A stretch of DNA of 64,000 nucleotides from JACVRW01 sp963733885 (GTDB lineage: Bacteria; Actinomycetota; Thermoleophilia; Solirubrobacterales; Thermoleophilaceae). This document shows positions 35,392 to 44,689 of this stretch, piece after piece. The stretch lies in the NCBI GenBank assembly GCA_963733885.1, contig CAVTES010000008.1:62001-126000 (forward strand). Reading direction: 5' to 3'. The position numbers and the translations under genes were made by a program. The notes under the pieces were generated by a model. That model saw nothing but the letters and a program-made list of their open reading frames with translations. It was not told where the DNA came from and searched no databases. Positions within the stretch are counted from its first letter, which is position 1. Every line of letters starts with the position of its first letter.

Positions 35392-36015
35392 TCACGCGCG
35401 CCGTGGATACGGGTCCTTGGCTGGGGCGACCCCAGCGAGGTTTGTGAGCAGTCGTGTTGCGGCCGCGTCGAAGCGCGCCACCTCGCCATACGGGCGTGCG
35501 ATCAGCAGGGCGCCCTCGAGGCCGCCGACGAGCGTCTGTGCGGCCTCGGCGGCGGAGCCGTCGGGCCGTAGGGAGCGCTCCGCCCGGCCCTGCTCGAAGA
35601 CGTCCGTGAGCCAGGCCACGTTGTCGTCGAAGAAGCGCAGGACGGCGTCCCGCATCGCTTCCGGGAGCGTGTCGTAGTCGGCCGCGAGCATGCCGCAGAG
35701 GCACATACGGTTCTCGCGCAGGACGTCGGCATAGATGCGGGCGTAGGCGGCGAGCTTGGCGGGGGCGTCGCCGCCGCGGGCGTCGATCTGCTCAAGCGCC
35801 TCGGCGAAGCGGGCGGCGTAGCGCTCGACGAGCGCCTGACCGAGTTCGGCCTTGCCGGGGAAGTGGTAGTGGAGGCTGGCCTTGGTGATGCCGAGTTCGG
35901 CGGCGACGTTGGCGTAGCTGAAGCCGTTGTAGCCGCGGTTCTGCACGAGCCGTTCCGCGCTGTCGAGGATCCGCTCCGCCGTGTCGGCGTTCGCTCGCTG
36001 TCGTCTGGGCGCCAT
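35392..36015 (-). CDS. TetR-family repressor
   Basis: A 207-residue regulator. The N-terminal HTH reads TAERILDSAERLVQNRGYNG, then SYANVAAELGITKASLHYHF. The C-terminal all-helical ligand domain has paired cysteines in RMCLCGML, which might sense thiols or metals. Start is the ATG at 36015 rather than 36024 because GAGAGG is then correctly spaced. It is divergent from the PNPOx-cupin operon and probably represses it and itself via the palindrome at 36060-36069. Confidence 0.85.
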   Translation of the reverse strand: MAPRRQRANADTAERILDSAERLVQNRGYNGFSYANVAAELGITKASLHYHFPGKAELGQALVERYAARFAEALEQIDARGGDAPAKLAAYARIYADVLRENRMCLCGMLAADYDTLPEAMRDAVLRFFDDNVAWLTDVFEQGRAERSLRPDGSAAEAAQTLVGGLEGALLIARPYGEVARFDAAATRLLTNLAGVAPAKDPYPRRA

Positions 36016-36047
36016 CCGCTGCATCCTCTCGAGGTCGGCGGGTCGAC

Positions 36048-36085
36048 TTGACACTTTACCTACTAGTAGATCAGAATGATCTGGA
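36048..36085 (+). promoter_or_regulatory. Sigma70-like promoter with TetR palindrome in the spacer
   Basis: TTGACA at 36048-36053 is a consensus -35. The perfect palindrome CTACTAGTAG at 36060-36069 fills the spacer, and CAGAAT about 18 bp after the -35 could be the -10. A repressor bound here would block the operon at 36118-37192 and perhaps its own gene. Confidence 0.65.
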
Positions 36086-36117
36086 CTTGCTGGACGGCAA
36101 CCGGAGGAGAGAACCTC

Positions 36118-36147
36118 ATGCCCGACAACGACCCCAAGGGCGGCTGA
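36118..36147 (+). CDS. Nine-codon leader ORF
   Basis: A strong GGAGGAG site precedes ATG, encoding MPDNDPKGG and a stop, 30 bp before the PNPOx start. It may be a translated leader or the scar of a deleted gene. Confidence 0.35.
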   Translation: MPDNDPKGG

Positions 36148-36177
36148 TGGCGCTCCCCGGTCGCGAGGAGGGATGAG

Positions 36178-36804
36178 GTGAGCACGCCCACCTATCACGG
36201 CGGCTCGCGCGGCCTCCAGGATCGCTTCGACACGCGCCGGCTTGCCGACCGCATCGAGGAACGGCTGGTTCGAACGACGATCGGCAAGGAGGAGCGCGCG
36301 TTCATCGAGCGCATGGAGATGTTCTTCCTCGCTACCGCCGACCCCGAGGGGCAACCTCAATGCTCGTACAAGGGCGGCGATCCCGGCTTCGTGCGGGTCC
36401 TCGACGAGCGCACGCTCGCGTTCCCGAGCTACGACGGCAACGGCATGTTCCTGTCGCTGGGCAACCTGCGGGTCAACCCCCACGTCGGGCTGCTGTTCAT
36501 CGACTTTCGGCCCCGGCGCCCGTCGCGGCTGCGGGTGAACGGGGTCGCGTCGATCGACGAGCGTGACCCGCTGCTCGCGGAGTACCCGAAGGCGCAGCTC
36601 GTGGTGCGCGTGCGCGCGACCCAGCTGTTCCCGAACTGTCCGCGCTATATCCACCGGATGCGGCTTGTCGGGCGCTCGCGGTTCGTCCCGCGGCCGGACG
36701 GCGAGCCCCCGGTTCCCGATTGGAAGCGGGCCGAGTGGGCATGCGACGTGCTGCCCAAGGGTGACCCAGCGACTGAGGAGGCATCAGATGAGCACTACGA
36801 CTGA
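36178..36804 (+). CDS. Pyridoxamine-phosphate-oxidase-like flavin protein
   Basis: A 208-residue split-barrel protein from a GTG start after GAGGAGGG. Core strands: MEMFFLATADPEGQPQCSYK, FVRVLDERTLAFPSYDGNGM, GNLRVNPHVGLLFIDFRPRR, RLRVNGVASID. This group usually binds FMN, F420 or haem, and many members are reductases of unknown substrate. It overlaps the downstream cupin by 17 bp, so the two are co-translated. Confidence 0.8.
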   Translation: MSTPTYHGGSRGLQDRFDTRRLADRIEERLVRTTIGKEERAFIERMEMFFLATADPEGQPQCSYKGGDPGFVRVLDERTLAFPSYDGNGMFLSLGNLRVNPHVGLLFIDFRPRRPSRLRVNGVASIDERDPLLAEYPKAQLVVRVRATQLFPNCPRYIHRMRLVGRSRFVPRPDGEPPVPDWKRAEWACDVLPKGDPATEEASDEHYD

Positions 36805-37192
36805 GAGCGGGTACTCGATCGCCGGCCGCGAGCAGGCGTTCGATTTCATGGCCGACTACCCCGAGTACGGCGAGCAGCGCTGGTACTCGGATGCGCTCGG
36901 CGCCGAGCAGGTGTCATTCAGCTGGCGGCAGATGTCGCCGGGCACCGGAGGGCGCGGCAGCTACGGCCACCGTCACCCCGGCCAGGAGGAGGTCTACTTC
37001 GTGATCTCCGGGACGGTCACCTTCAAGGTCGGCGATGACGTCTTTACGGCCGGGCCGCAGACGGCCGTCAGGATGTCAGGCGACGATTTCTACTCCGTCC
37101 ACAACGACACCGACCGCGAGGCCGAGCTGCTGATCTTCTCGACCCGGCTCGAGGATCCGCCGCTTCAGAAGCAGGACGGCTTCTGGCCGTAG
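36788..37192 (+). CDS. Cupin-domain protein
   Basis: A 134-residue single cupin. Motif 1 GSYGHRHPGQEEVYFVISGT supplies H, H and E metal ligands and motif 2 lies around DDFYSVHNDTDREAELL. Ribosome-binding site GAGGAGG overlaps the end of the previous gene. Possible roles are metal-dependent dioxygenase, isomerase or ligand sensor. Control by the adjacent TetR protein is likely. Confidence 0.8.
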   Translation: MSTTTESGYSIAGREQAFDFMADYPEYGEQRWYSDALGAEQVSFSWRQMSPGTGGRGSYGHRHPGQEEVYFVISGTVTFKVGDDVFTAGPQTAVRMSGDDFYSVHNDTDREAELLIFSTRLEDPPLQKQDGFWP

Positions 37193-37525
37193 AGGAAACG
37201 AGCCAGCCATGGGCGGCTCCGCGGCGCCTTGGGTTCTCGATGAGGCTCATGTCCGGAAAAGGGCATTCTCGGGCGTATCCGGGTTGTCCCGGATAGGCCC
37301 CGTCACTCGGACACATCACCGGGCGGGTCTTGCGAGGCACTCCGCGCCGTGATCGGCGCAGAAGGCCAGAAGGCGCCCGTTTACAGGACAAATGCCCGCA
37401 AGCGGTTCCCGCTACGCGATGATCTGGGCGTTGAATGTGTGCTTCGATGTCGAGAAGGCCCGGCCGGCTCCGCTTGCGAGGTGAAGGGCCTCGACAGGCG
37501 CGGCCCACGACACCAGGAGACCACG
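37193..37525. other. Intergenic stretch with an inverted repeat
   Basis: About 330 bp, no gene. A perfect inverted repeat TATCCGGG-TTGT-CCCGGATA (37276-37295) may be an operator or weak terminator. The remainder leads into the DUF899 gene. Confidence 0.4.
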
Positions 37526-38275
37526 ATGCCGAAGTATGGGAAAACCGAGCCGACTCTCGCTCGTCCGCCGGTCGTCAGTCAGAACGAGTGGGACGCGGCG
37601 CTGACGGCCCTGCTTGAGCGCGAGCAGACCGTCGGCGCCGCGATGCACGAGCTCGCCGCCGCACGGAAGCGCATGCCGATGGTGCGGGTGGAGCACGACT
37701 ACGCGTTCGAGGGTCCTGACGGGCGGCGGTCACTGCCCGAGCTGTTCGACGGGCGCAGCCAGCTGATCCTCTACCGGTTCTTCTTCGAGGAGGGTGTCGA
37801 CGGTTGGCCCGACGCCGGGTGCGTTGGCTGCTCGTCCGTCGCCGACGGCATCCCCGAGCTCGGCCTCCTGCATGCTCGCGACATCACCTTCGCGATGGCA
37901 TCGCTGGCACCTCAGGCGAATCTCCGCCGCTACGCCGAGCGCATGGGTTGGACGGACGTGCCCTGGTACACGATCCGCAGCGAGCGCTTCTCCGCTGACT
38001 TCGGGGTCAACGAGTGGTTCGGCTTCAACGTCTTCCTGCGCGACGGCAGCGACGTCTACCGCACCTACTTCCTGCAGCACGGAGCGATGGTCCAATGGAT
38101 CGGCAGCCTCTGGAGCTTGTGGTCCTTGACGCCCTATGGCGGGCAGTCCGACGACGAGGACTTGCCCGAGGGCTGGCCGCGGGCGCCGGGGTCGTTCTGG
38201 TTCCGCCGCCACGACGAGTTCGACGATCCGCCGCCGTCGGCCCGCCGGCGCGTCGACCCGGATGATCGGCCCTAG
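37526..38275 (+). CDS. DUF899 thioredoxin-like protein
   Basis: A 249-residue protein started at MPKYGKTEPTLARPPVVSQN behind CCAGGAGA. It has the DUF899 thioredoxin-like layout: a lead helix (WDAALTALLEREQTVGAAMH), the YAFEGPDG strand, LFDGRSQLILYRFFF and a dithiol site DAGCVGCSSVAD (CVGC). A redox role is likely but its partner is unknown. In-frame sequence continues upstream without support. Confidence 0.85.
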   Translation: MPKYGKTEPTLARPPVVSQNEWDAALTALLEREQTVGAAMHELAAARKRMPMVRVEHDYAFEGPDGRRSLPELFDGRSQLILYRFFFEEGVDGWPDAGCVGCSSVADGIPELGLLHARDITFAMASLAPQANLRRYAERMGWTDVPWYTIRSERFSADFGVNEWFGFNVFLRDGSDVYRTYFLQHGAMVQWIGSLWSLWSLTPYGGQSDDEDLPEGWPRAPGSFWFRRHDEFDDPPPSARRRVDPDDRP

Positions 38276-38500
38276 CGGCTGGAGAACTCCGTCAAGGTGA
38301 ACGTCCTGGTGGTGCCGGCAGGCTCGGCGAGAACCGTGGGCTCTGAAGGAAGCGCTTAGACCCCATGGGTTCTTAGGCCGTTCAGCTAGCCAACCTACCA
38401 ACCGCGGGCGGGGACGCTCAGGTTGCGAGGTCACGACCCCGGTCCGGATGCCCGGATCGGAACTTGACGGGTCTCTGACGCTGACATGGGCCAGGCGCGT

Positions 38501-39586
38501 TCAGGTCGAGGGCGCAACCGCCGCCGCGCCATCTGCCGAGCCGTCGCTGCGGGCCCGCAGCTCGTTGGCGATGTGCACGGCCGCGGAGGTCAGCGGGGCG
38601 GCAAGGGTCAGCCCGACCATCCCGAACAAGGAGCCGGCACCGATCGTGACGACGAGCACCACGAGCGGGTTGAGGCTCAGCGTCGCGCCCATCACGAACG
38701 GCTGGATCACCTGCTGAAGCACGCTGTTGGCAAGCAGAGATACCACCGCCATGATGAGCGCGGCGTCCGTGCCCTCGGCGCCAAGCGCGATCAGGACCGC
38801 GAAGGCGCCGGCAACCCAGGCGCCGACGAAGGGCACGTAGGCGCCCACGAACGTCACTACCGCGATCGTCCCGGCGAGCGGCACCCCGACGACCCATGCT
38901 GCGAGCCCGATCACGACGGCGTTGAAGGCGGCGATGATCGAGACACCCAGGAAGTAGCTGCGCAGCGACTTGGCGACGTTGCTTGTGACGACGTCGCCGA
39001 CCGGTTCGGGCACGCCCAGGTGCCGGTTGATGAACGCGCGCATCACCGGACCGTCCTTTAGCACGAACAGCGCGCTAAGCGCCGCGAAACCAAGGAAGAA
39101 CAAGAGCGACTTCAGCCCGCCGATGCCCTCCGCGATCCCGCTCAGCAGCGTCGTGCGAATCTCGGGCGCGGCCTCCTTCACGTCCTCCTTGACGCTCTGT
39201 GCGTTATCGACTCCGAGGTCTTCCAACCAGCCCTGGATCGTGTTCAGCGACCGGTCCTCCTTCGTCGAGATGTCGCTCGACTGGGCGGATATGCCGCCGA
39301 CGACCAGCAAGACGATGACCACGCCGATAGCAACGAGCCCAAGCAGCACGAGGACCGCGCCACCGACACGCGGCACCCCGTGGCCTTCCAGCCACCCGAC
39401 CGCGGGTCCGGCGACCGCGCCGAGCACCGCGGCGAAGATGACGGGCATGACGATCGTCGACGTCTCAGCGAGTAGCCAGATGAGCCCGACGATGACCAGC
39501 ACGAAGCCAACCAGCAGCCACGATGAGAACCCCAGGTCCCTGAGCCACGCAGGCGCGGAGAACTGAACGTTGCGCTCGGGCGCCAT
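38501..39586 (-). CDS. AI-2E family transporter, copy B
   Basis: A 361-residue paralogue of 13467-14657, started at MAPERNVQFSAPAWLRDLGF. Shared segments include SSWLLVGFVLVIVGLIWLLA, GVPLAGTIAVVTFVGAYVPF and ANSVLQQVIQPFVMGATLSL. Both copies have a soluble loop near residue 110-150 with the phrase GWLEDLGV. Unlike copy A it has a clear recurrent element upstream (39722-39744). Confidence 0.85.
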   Translation of the reverse strand: MAPERNVQFSAPAWLRDLGFSSWLLVGFVLVIVGLIWLLAETSTIVMPVIFAAVLGAVAGPAVGWLEGHGVPRVGGAVLVLLGLVAIGVVIVLLVVGGISAQSSDISTKEDRSLNTIQGWLEDLGVDNAQSVKEDVKEAAPEIRTTLLSGIAEGIGGLKSLLFFLGFAALSALFVLKDGPVMRAFINRHLGVPEPVGDVVTSNVAKSLRSYFLGVSIIAAFNAVVIGLAAWVVGVPLAGTIAVVTFVGAYVPFVGAWVAGAFAVLIALGAEGTDAALIMAVVSLLANSVLQQVIQPFVMGATLSLNPLVVLVVTIGAGSLFGMVGLTLAAPLTSAAVHIANELRARSDGSADGAAAVAPST

Positions 39587-39721
39587 GATCAATGGAGCCT
39601 GTCGCTGCGTCCGGCCCGGCCAGCCCAACTGTCGTTCGGGGTCGTCCCCATCGAACCCTCCATGCCTTCGCCGCTGATCACCACTTGGTCGACGATCATC
39701 GGAGGCCGAGCGCGCGCTTGC

Positions 39722-39744
39722 GTCATCCCGGTGGTATGAAATCC
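39722..39744 (-). promoter_or_regulatory. Recurrent control element, copy 9
   Basis: Minus strand: left half GGATTTCATACC, right half CGGGATGAC. It lies 136 bp before the AI-2E copy B start, and just past the stop of the membrane pseudogene. Confidence 0.6.
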
Positions 39745-39754
39745 GGCGGCCGCG

Positions 39755-40672
39755 TCAGGCGTCCGGGTTTGTCAGGCGTTCCTTGGGCGGCGCCCTGCGC
39801 CCATGGGCGGTTCCGGTGAGGCTGACGCTCATCTTGATCGCCCTGACCGCGCCCGTTGCGCCCGCCTGCAGCGTGACCCCCAAGGCGATGAAGACGATCC
39901 CGGGAATCAGGAGAACGCTCGATCCGAGCATCAGGATGCCCAGGCGACCGAGCAGGTAGGGCGGTGCGCAGACAGTCACGCCCAATGCTCCGCCGACCAC
40001 CGTCGTCACCAGCTTGTCGCGCCTCGAATGAGTCGGCTTGACTCCGATCAGACGGGCGGGCACGGCGACGTAGCAGACCATCATCACCCCGATGACGATT
40101 CCCAGCGAGAGCGCGAACCAGGGACTCCCCCAACGCGTCACCACCGTCGTCGACAAGCGCGAGCATCAAGCCGACGATGGCGCCAGAAACCAGGATCGGC
40201 GTGAGGTGACGCTTCGCCTGCGCGACGGCCGGCCGGATTTCGGGTGCACCAGGCCGTGTAATCGCGAACGCGAACACCGCGTTGAGGAAGAAGCTCGCCA
40301 CGGTGATCGCGACGATCGCCAGGATGATCGGGATCAGGACCGCGCCGCGGAGCACGTTGAAGGAGTTGTCGTGCAGCACGTGCGCCCTGAGGTCCGCCAT
40401 CGCCAGCCAGATCCAGATCGCCGGCAGGACCTGTACGAGCGTTAACGCCAGTTGGACACGAGCAGCCTGAGTCCGTCGAACAGCAGCGCAAAGGCGCCGA
40501 TCGCAAACGCGAGTGGAGAGAACATCCGCCGGGAGCGGCTCAGCCGAAGCACCGCCTCCTCGATCTTTGCCTCGTCGCTGTCCTCGATGGCTCGCACCAG
40601 CGACCGGATACGGGTCGAGAGGGAAGCCAAACGTCGCTTGAAGCTCTGCCTCGAGGACGCCTTCTCGCTCAT
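39755..40672 (-). pseudogene. Integral membrane protein broken by two frameshifts
   Basis: Three frames join into one plausible protein of about 305 residues: a soluble N-terminus (MSEKASSRQSFKRRLASLST) ending in FALLFDGLRLLVSNWR, then LTLVQVLPAIWIWLAMADLR to GLMLAL, then STTVVTRWGSPWFALSLGIV to KERLTNPDA. Breaks are at about 40445 and 40155. It has roughly six membrane helices and no known domain. It is either a true pseudogene or a double sequencing error. Confidence 0.6.
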
Positions 40673-40702
40673 CGCCGACAGTCCGCCGACCGCCGGAGGG
40701 TC

Positions 40703-40812
40703 TTACACCCGCGGGTCGGCCTCGAGCACGGCATCGGGAGAGTGCCGCTTCACGGCTCTCGCGGCCGGAGCGCCCGCGTCGTGGGCCGAGCTGATGACGA
40801 TCACGTCGTATG
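40703..40812 (-). pseudogene. C-terminal coding scrap
   Basis: Minus strand encodes SYDVIVISSAHDAGAPAARA then VKRHSPDAVLEADPRV and a stop, with no start. The family is not recognised. Confidence 0.3.
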
Positions 40813-40823
40813 ACCCAGCAGCG

Positions 40824-41168
40824 TCACGGGTCGAGCCGCTCGAGCGCGGCTTCGACGTCGTAGCCGAGCGCGAGTGCGACCTTCGGCGCGCACTGGACGA
40901 CTCGCGCAGTGCCCGTTACGGGCGTGACCGCCTCGAGGCTGGCGACGATCTCGTCGCTTGTCGCCCCGGCTGCGAGCGCGAGCGCCACGGCGTGCTGGAA
41001 CGACGAAGGGGCCGCATCGACGGCGATCGTCGCGGCGACGCGCACGAGCGCCGCGGTCCTCTCGTCGATGACCGGCCGTGCGAATGAGCTGCCCTCCGAC
41101 GCGATCGCTTCGAGGAGCGCCTCATCGTGCACGGCGAGCCGGCGCAGGTGCTGCTTGTACTCGTCCAT
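40824..41168 (-). CDS. CMD/AhpD-like protein without catalytic cysteines (2)
   Basis: A 114-residue helical protein, started at MDEYKQHLRRLAVHDEALLE. The core ERTAALVRVAATIAVDAAPS, LALAAGATSDEIVASLEAV and TGTARVV follows the CMD pattern; its only cysteine is in VVQCAP, outside a CxxC. The recurrent element lies 41 bp upstream. The frame is also open through into the upstream LuxR gene, but the conserved element and start argue for a separate gene. Confidence 0.7.
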   Translation of the reverse strand: MDEYKQHLRRLAVHDEALLEAIASEGSSFARPVIDERTAALVRVAATIAVDAAPSSFQHAVALALAAGATSDEIVASLEAVTPVTGTARVVQCAPKVALALGYDVEAALERLDP

Positions 41169-41208
41169 TGGCAATCGGCGTATATCCAACCCGCCGCGGT
41201 TTGCCGGC

Positions 41209-41234
41209 GCATCATCCTTCCGGGATGAGATTTG
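41209..41234 (-). promoter_or_regulatory. Recurrent control element, copy 10
   Basis: Minus strand: left half AAATCTCATCCC, right half AAGGATGATGC. It is 41 bp before the CMD-like gene at 41168 and overlaps the likely end of the LuxR gene. Confidence 0.65.
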
Positions 41235-41235
41235 C

Positions 41236-43484
41236 GCGCCGGCGGGTAGACCGAGCTCTCCAGGAGCCCGACCTCGACGGAACGCTCGATCGCCTCGCTG
41301 CGAGATGACGACACCGAGCTTGCGGTAGATAGAGACCGCCTCGCTCTTGACGGTGTTGCGCGAGATGAACAGCCTGCTCGCGATCTCCGGGAACATGAGA
41401 TGGGTGGCGAGGAACGGCAGCAGCCGGAGCTCCGCACCCGTCAGGCTCATCGCCCAGGCCCCGTCGGATCCGGCGGTCGCCGCGACGCGGTCGCGCAGCT
41501 CACGCGCATCCCCGACCAGCGAGCCCATATGCGGACGGAGCTCGAGCACCTGCTCGGTCTCGGTGAGGACCGTGCGGGCGGCGCCGGGCTCGGCGAGTGC
41601 GAGATGCGCGCGTGTGAGCTCGAGCCCGACCTGGATCGTCAGCCAGGGAAGTCCATAGTCGAGCATTGGCCGCAGACGGTGAGCGCGCGTCAGCGCCGCG
41701 CGGGCATCCTCCCGTCTTGCCTCGTGGAGCGCGATGCGTGCAGTCGCCATGTGGGCGAGCGCGCTCGACGAGTAGTCGCCGAGGCCGGCCTCGTCGACGA
41801 CCGCTTGTGCCGCGGCCGCTCGTCGCCCTGCCTCGTCCCAGGCTCCCTGCTTGGCCGCGAGGAGCGCGAGCTGTGCCTGTGCCAGGAAGACGTCCTCGGC
41901 GGCGCCGAGAGGCAGCCCCTTCTCGACGGCTGCAGTCAGGTCGTCCGTCGCACGATCGGATGCGCCGAGCAGCGCATGCGCAACGCCTCGCCCTAGGAGT
42001 GCCACAGTGACCCAATCACTCTCCGGCGGGAGCTGATTCAGCGCCAGATCGGCCTCGGCGAGCGCCTGCTCGACACCGCTCGGCATCATGTGGGCCCGCA
42101 GGGTGGCGACCCAGGGCTCGATCGTGGCGCTGCCATCCGAGAGCGCGATCGTCGAGGTTGCCCCGTCGGCGAGAGCGAGCCACCGCTCGGCATCCGCCGG
42201 GCGGCCCGTCAGCGCTCTGACCCAGGCTCCAACAACGGCGAGCGCCGGGTACTGCCGCAGCTCGTCATCGCTGAACCACCCCAGCCACTCCTCCAAGGTC
42301 TCAATCCGGCCGTCGTAGTGGACGGCCAGGGCAAGGGCGTCGACCAGGCCAGCGACCGTGTCCGTCTCACCGGCAGCGTGCCCATAGACGACCGCCGCCT
42401 CGTTGAAGCCGTTGTCGATGCACCAGGTCATCGCCCGGCCGTTGAGTTCGCGGACCGTCTCGGGCTCGCTGTGCTGGAGCTCGTTGCGGAGCAGTTGGCC
42501 AAACAGGTGGTGGTAGCGATACCACTCGCCTCGCCGGTCGAGCGGCACCACGAAGCAGTTCGTTCGCTCGAGCGCCTCGAGCGTGTGTGCCGAGCGGGTC
42601 GTCTGGAGCACGGCGTCGCAAAGCCCGCCGGACATCCGGTCCAAGACCGAGGTGTACTTGAGGAAATGCGCCTCGGCAGCCGGCAGCCGCGACAGGAGCT
42701 CGAGCCGGAAATAGTCGGACACGAAGCGGTTGTCGCCGTTGAAGCCCGCGGCGCCCGCCGGGCTTGGCGCACCGGCCTGCAACGACAGCGCCGTGAGGTA
42801 CAGGCCGGCGGGCCAGCCCTCCGTCCGCTCGGTCAACTCGGAGAGCTCGCGGGCGTGGAGCTCGACTCCGGCCGCCTCCAGCAGCGACTCGGCCTCGCCC
42901 TCGTCCAGCCGGAGATTCGCCACGCCGATCTCGTGCACCGATCCCTGCGCCCGCCAGCGGGCGAGCGGCAGCGGCGGCTCTTCCCGGCTCGCAATCGCGA
43001 TCTGCGAGCCCTCCTGCACATACCGAAACAACTCCGCGAGCACGTCGAGACAAGACGGATTGGCGACGGCGTGCAGATCGTCGATCACCAGCACCAATGG
43101 GTTCTCAAGCCCGGCCAGCGCACTTCCGACGCGCGGGACGCGTAGCGCCCAACCCGATCCCCCCGGGCCCGACAACGCGTCGAACACCTCGGCCGGGATC
43201 GGCTCGACCCCGTGAATCGCAGCCGCGATGTACCGCAGGAACACCACGGGGTCGTCGTCTCGCCCGTCGAGCGCGACCCACGCGAATGGACGGGTATCGG
43301 CATCCGCCCACCGCGCCATCAGGGTCGTCTTGCCGTATCCCGCGGGCGCGACCACGGTCACGAAAGGCAAGGTCGAACTGCACAGCCGTGCGATCACGTC
43401 CGCCTTCGCCACGGTCCCCGGCCGAGGCAACGGCGCAGCGAGCTTGACCTCCACGAGGTCGAAAGGAACTTCCGCGAGGGCCAT
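41236..43484 (-). CDS. MalT-like LuxR ATP-binding regulator, frameshifted in HTH
   Basis: About 740 residues from ATG 43484. Walker A is VVAPAGYGKTTLMARWADAD, Walker B LVLVIDDLHAVANPSCLDVL; a long TPR-like helical region follows. The C-terminal LuxR HTH begins LTGAELRLLPFLATHLMFPE and SRNTVKSEAVSIYRKLGV, then the last recognition part (SRSEAIERSVEVGLLE) is in a second frame. A one-base lesion or error near 41290 fuses the literal frame to the CMD-like gene. It probably activated genes in response to a small ligand. Confidence 0.75.
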
Positions 43485-43536
43485 CGCAGGCCCAATGCTA
43501 TGGCGTTGCCGGTCGGGAACGCCAGATCTCAATGCA

Positions 43537-43558
43537 GATTTCACCCCGCTGGTATGAG
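43537..43558 (+). promoter_or_regulatory. Recurrent control element, copy 11
   Basis: Left half GATTTCACCCC, right half TGGTATGAG. It lies before the DUF1214 remnant and the CMD-like gene at 43817. Confidence 0.5.
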
Positions 43559-43638
43559 GAACGGCAGACGGGCGCACACGTACGATCGCAACCTCATGTC
43601 TGCTCGTGCTCACGGCTTTCAAGGCCGGATCGTGTTCT

Positions 43639-43761
43639 GAGGGCAACTGGATACAGACAGCGGAGGGCAAGGGCTGGTTTCCGATCCTGCGCCTCTACAG
43701 CCCGCTCGAGCCGTTCTTCGACAAGACCTGGCGGCCGAGCGAAATCGAGGACGGGGTCTAG
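43639..43761 (+). pseudogene. DUF1214 C-terminal remnant (1)
   Basis: Encodes EGNWIQTAEGKGWFPILRLY then SPLEPFFDKTWRPSEIEDGV and a stop, the conserved end of DUF1214 proteins. The rest of the gene is gone. A near match is at 50358-50549. Confidence 0.7.
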
Positions 43762-43816
43762 GACAGTCGCCGTACACCTCGTCCTGAGAACAAGACGTCG
43801 AAAGAAAGGAAGCACC

Positions 43817-44146
43817 ATGGCCCAGTCGACAGATGAGACCCCGGTTCTCGACCTGCTCAAGGACATGACCGCGGCCTCGCTCGACGCGACGAGTCTCGAT
43901 GAGCAAACGATCATGCTCGTTCGCATCGCCGCACTCGTCGCCGTCGACGCCCCGTCGATCTCGTATCTGCTGAACCTCGGAGCGGCAAACGAGGTCGGCC
44001 TCGACCCCGAGCGGATCCGGGGCGTGCTTGCCGCGGTCGCACCGATCGTCGGCACAGCGCGAGTCGCGTCCGCGACGGGCAAGATCGTCGACGCGCTCGA
44101 CGTCGCGATCGAGGTCGCCGAGCACGAGAAGCAAAGCGGGCAGTAA
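43817..44146 (+). CDS. CMD/AhpD-like protein without catalytic cysteines (3)
   Basis: A 109-residue paralogue of 12847-13158 with the same landmarks: DEQTIMLVRIAALVAVDAPS, ISYLLNLGAANEVGLDPERI and APIVGTARVASATGKI. No cysteine. Ribosome-binding site AAAGGAAG. It ends before a bidirectional hairpin terminator. Confidence 0.7.
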   Translation: MAQSTDETPVLDLLKDMTAASLDATSLDEQTIMLVRIAALVAVDAPSISYLLNLGAANEVGLDPERIRGVLAAVAPIVGTARVASATGKIVDALDVAIEVAEHEKQSGQ

Positions 44147-44205
44147 CCGCGCCGGCGAGCGTCGCCTGCCGCGAGAGGGAGCCGGCCCCTCAGCTCTCCA
44201 CCGAG

Positions 44206-44234
44206 GCGCCGTGGGGGATCATCCTCCACGGCGC
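44206..44234. terminator. Bidirectional hairpin between convergent genes
   Basis: Arms GCGCCGTGGGGGA and TCCTCCACGGCGC around TCA form a 13-bp stem with one G-T pair, between the CMD-like gene (ends 44146) and the channel gene (ends 44285, minus strand). Confidence 0.7.
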
Positions 44235-44284
44235 TCTCGCTATTTCGGCGTTGCCCAGATCGGCCAAGCTCCTCCGGGCCAGCG

Positions 44285-44680
44285 TTAAAGCGGTCCGTCC
44301 TCCTCTGCTGGCTGGCCGGCGCGTCGACGTCCCCTTAGCCGCGGTCGCTCGCCGCGCTCGGCCTTTTGCTCCAGGTACTTCTCGGCGACCGATGTGAGCA
44401 GGGCGACCAGCACGCCGAATCCGGTGAGGATGTAGACGATCGTGAAGATCTGCGTCCCGGCGCTGGTCGGGGTGAAGTCTCCATAGCCGACAGTCGTCAG
44501 CGTCGCGATCGAGAAGTAGAGCGCCTCGATAATGGTCCAGTCCTCGAAGCGCCAGTAGAAGAGCGTCCCCGTGAGCACCAAGGCGCCCGCGACGAAGGGC
44601 AGCGCCTTGGTCTCGGGATCGCGCCAGACGGCGGCCAAGGCCCGCCCGAGTTCCCGGGCCGCAAGGAGAAGTGGAATCAC
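44285..44680 (-). CDS. Two-helix potassium channel
   Basis: A 131-residue channel subunit from a GTG at 44680. Helix 1 ALPFVAGALVLTGTLFYWRF, pore SIATLTTVGYGDFTPTSAGT with the TVGYGD filter, helix 2 IFTIVYILTGFGVLVALLTS, then a basic tail. The frame is open further upstream, but that part looks like a different, decayed coding region. It is a paralogue in type of 11329-11766. Confidence 0.75.
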   Translation of the reverse strand: MIPLLLAARELGRALAAVWRDPETKALPFVAGALVLTGTLFYWRFEDWTIIEALYFSIATLTTVGYGDFTPTSAGTQIFTIVYILTGFGVLVALLTSVAEKYLEQKAERGERPRLRGRRRAGQPAEEDGPL

Positions 44681-44689
44681 TGCCTGGGT

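Noticed and set aside
40824..43670. A single 948-residue LuxR-CMD fusion protein
   Set aside because: The frame is open, but the LuxR HTH ending is in another frame and the CMD-like gene has its own start and upstream element, so a lesion or error joining two genes is more likely.
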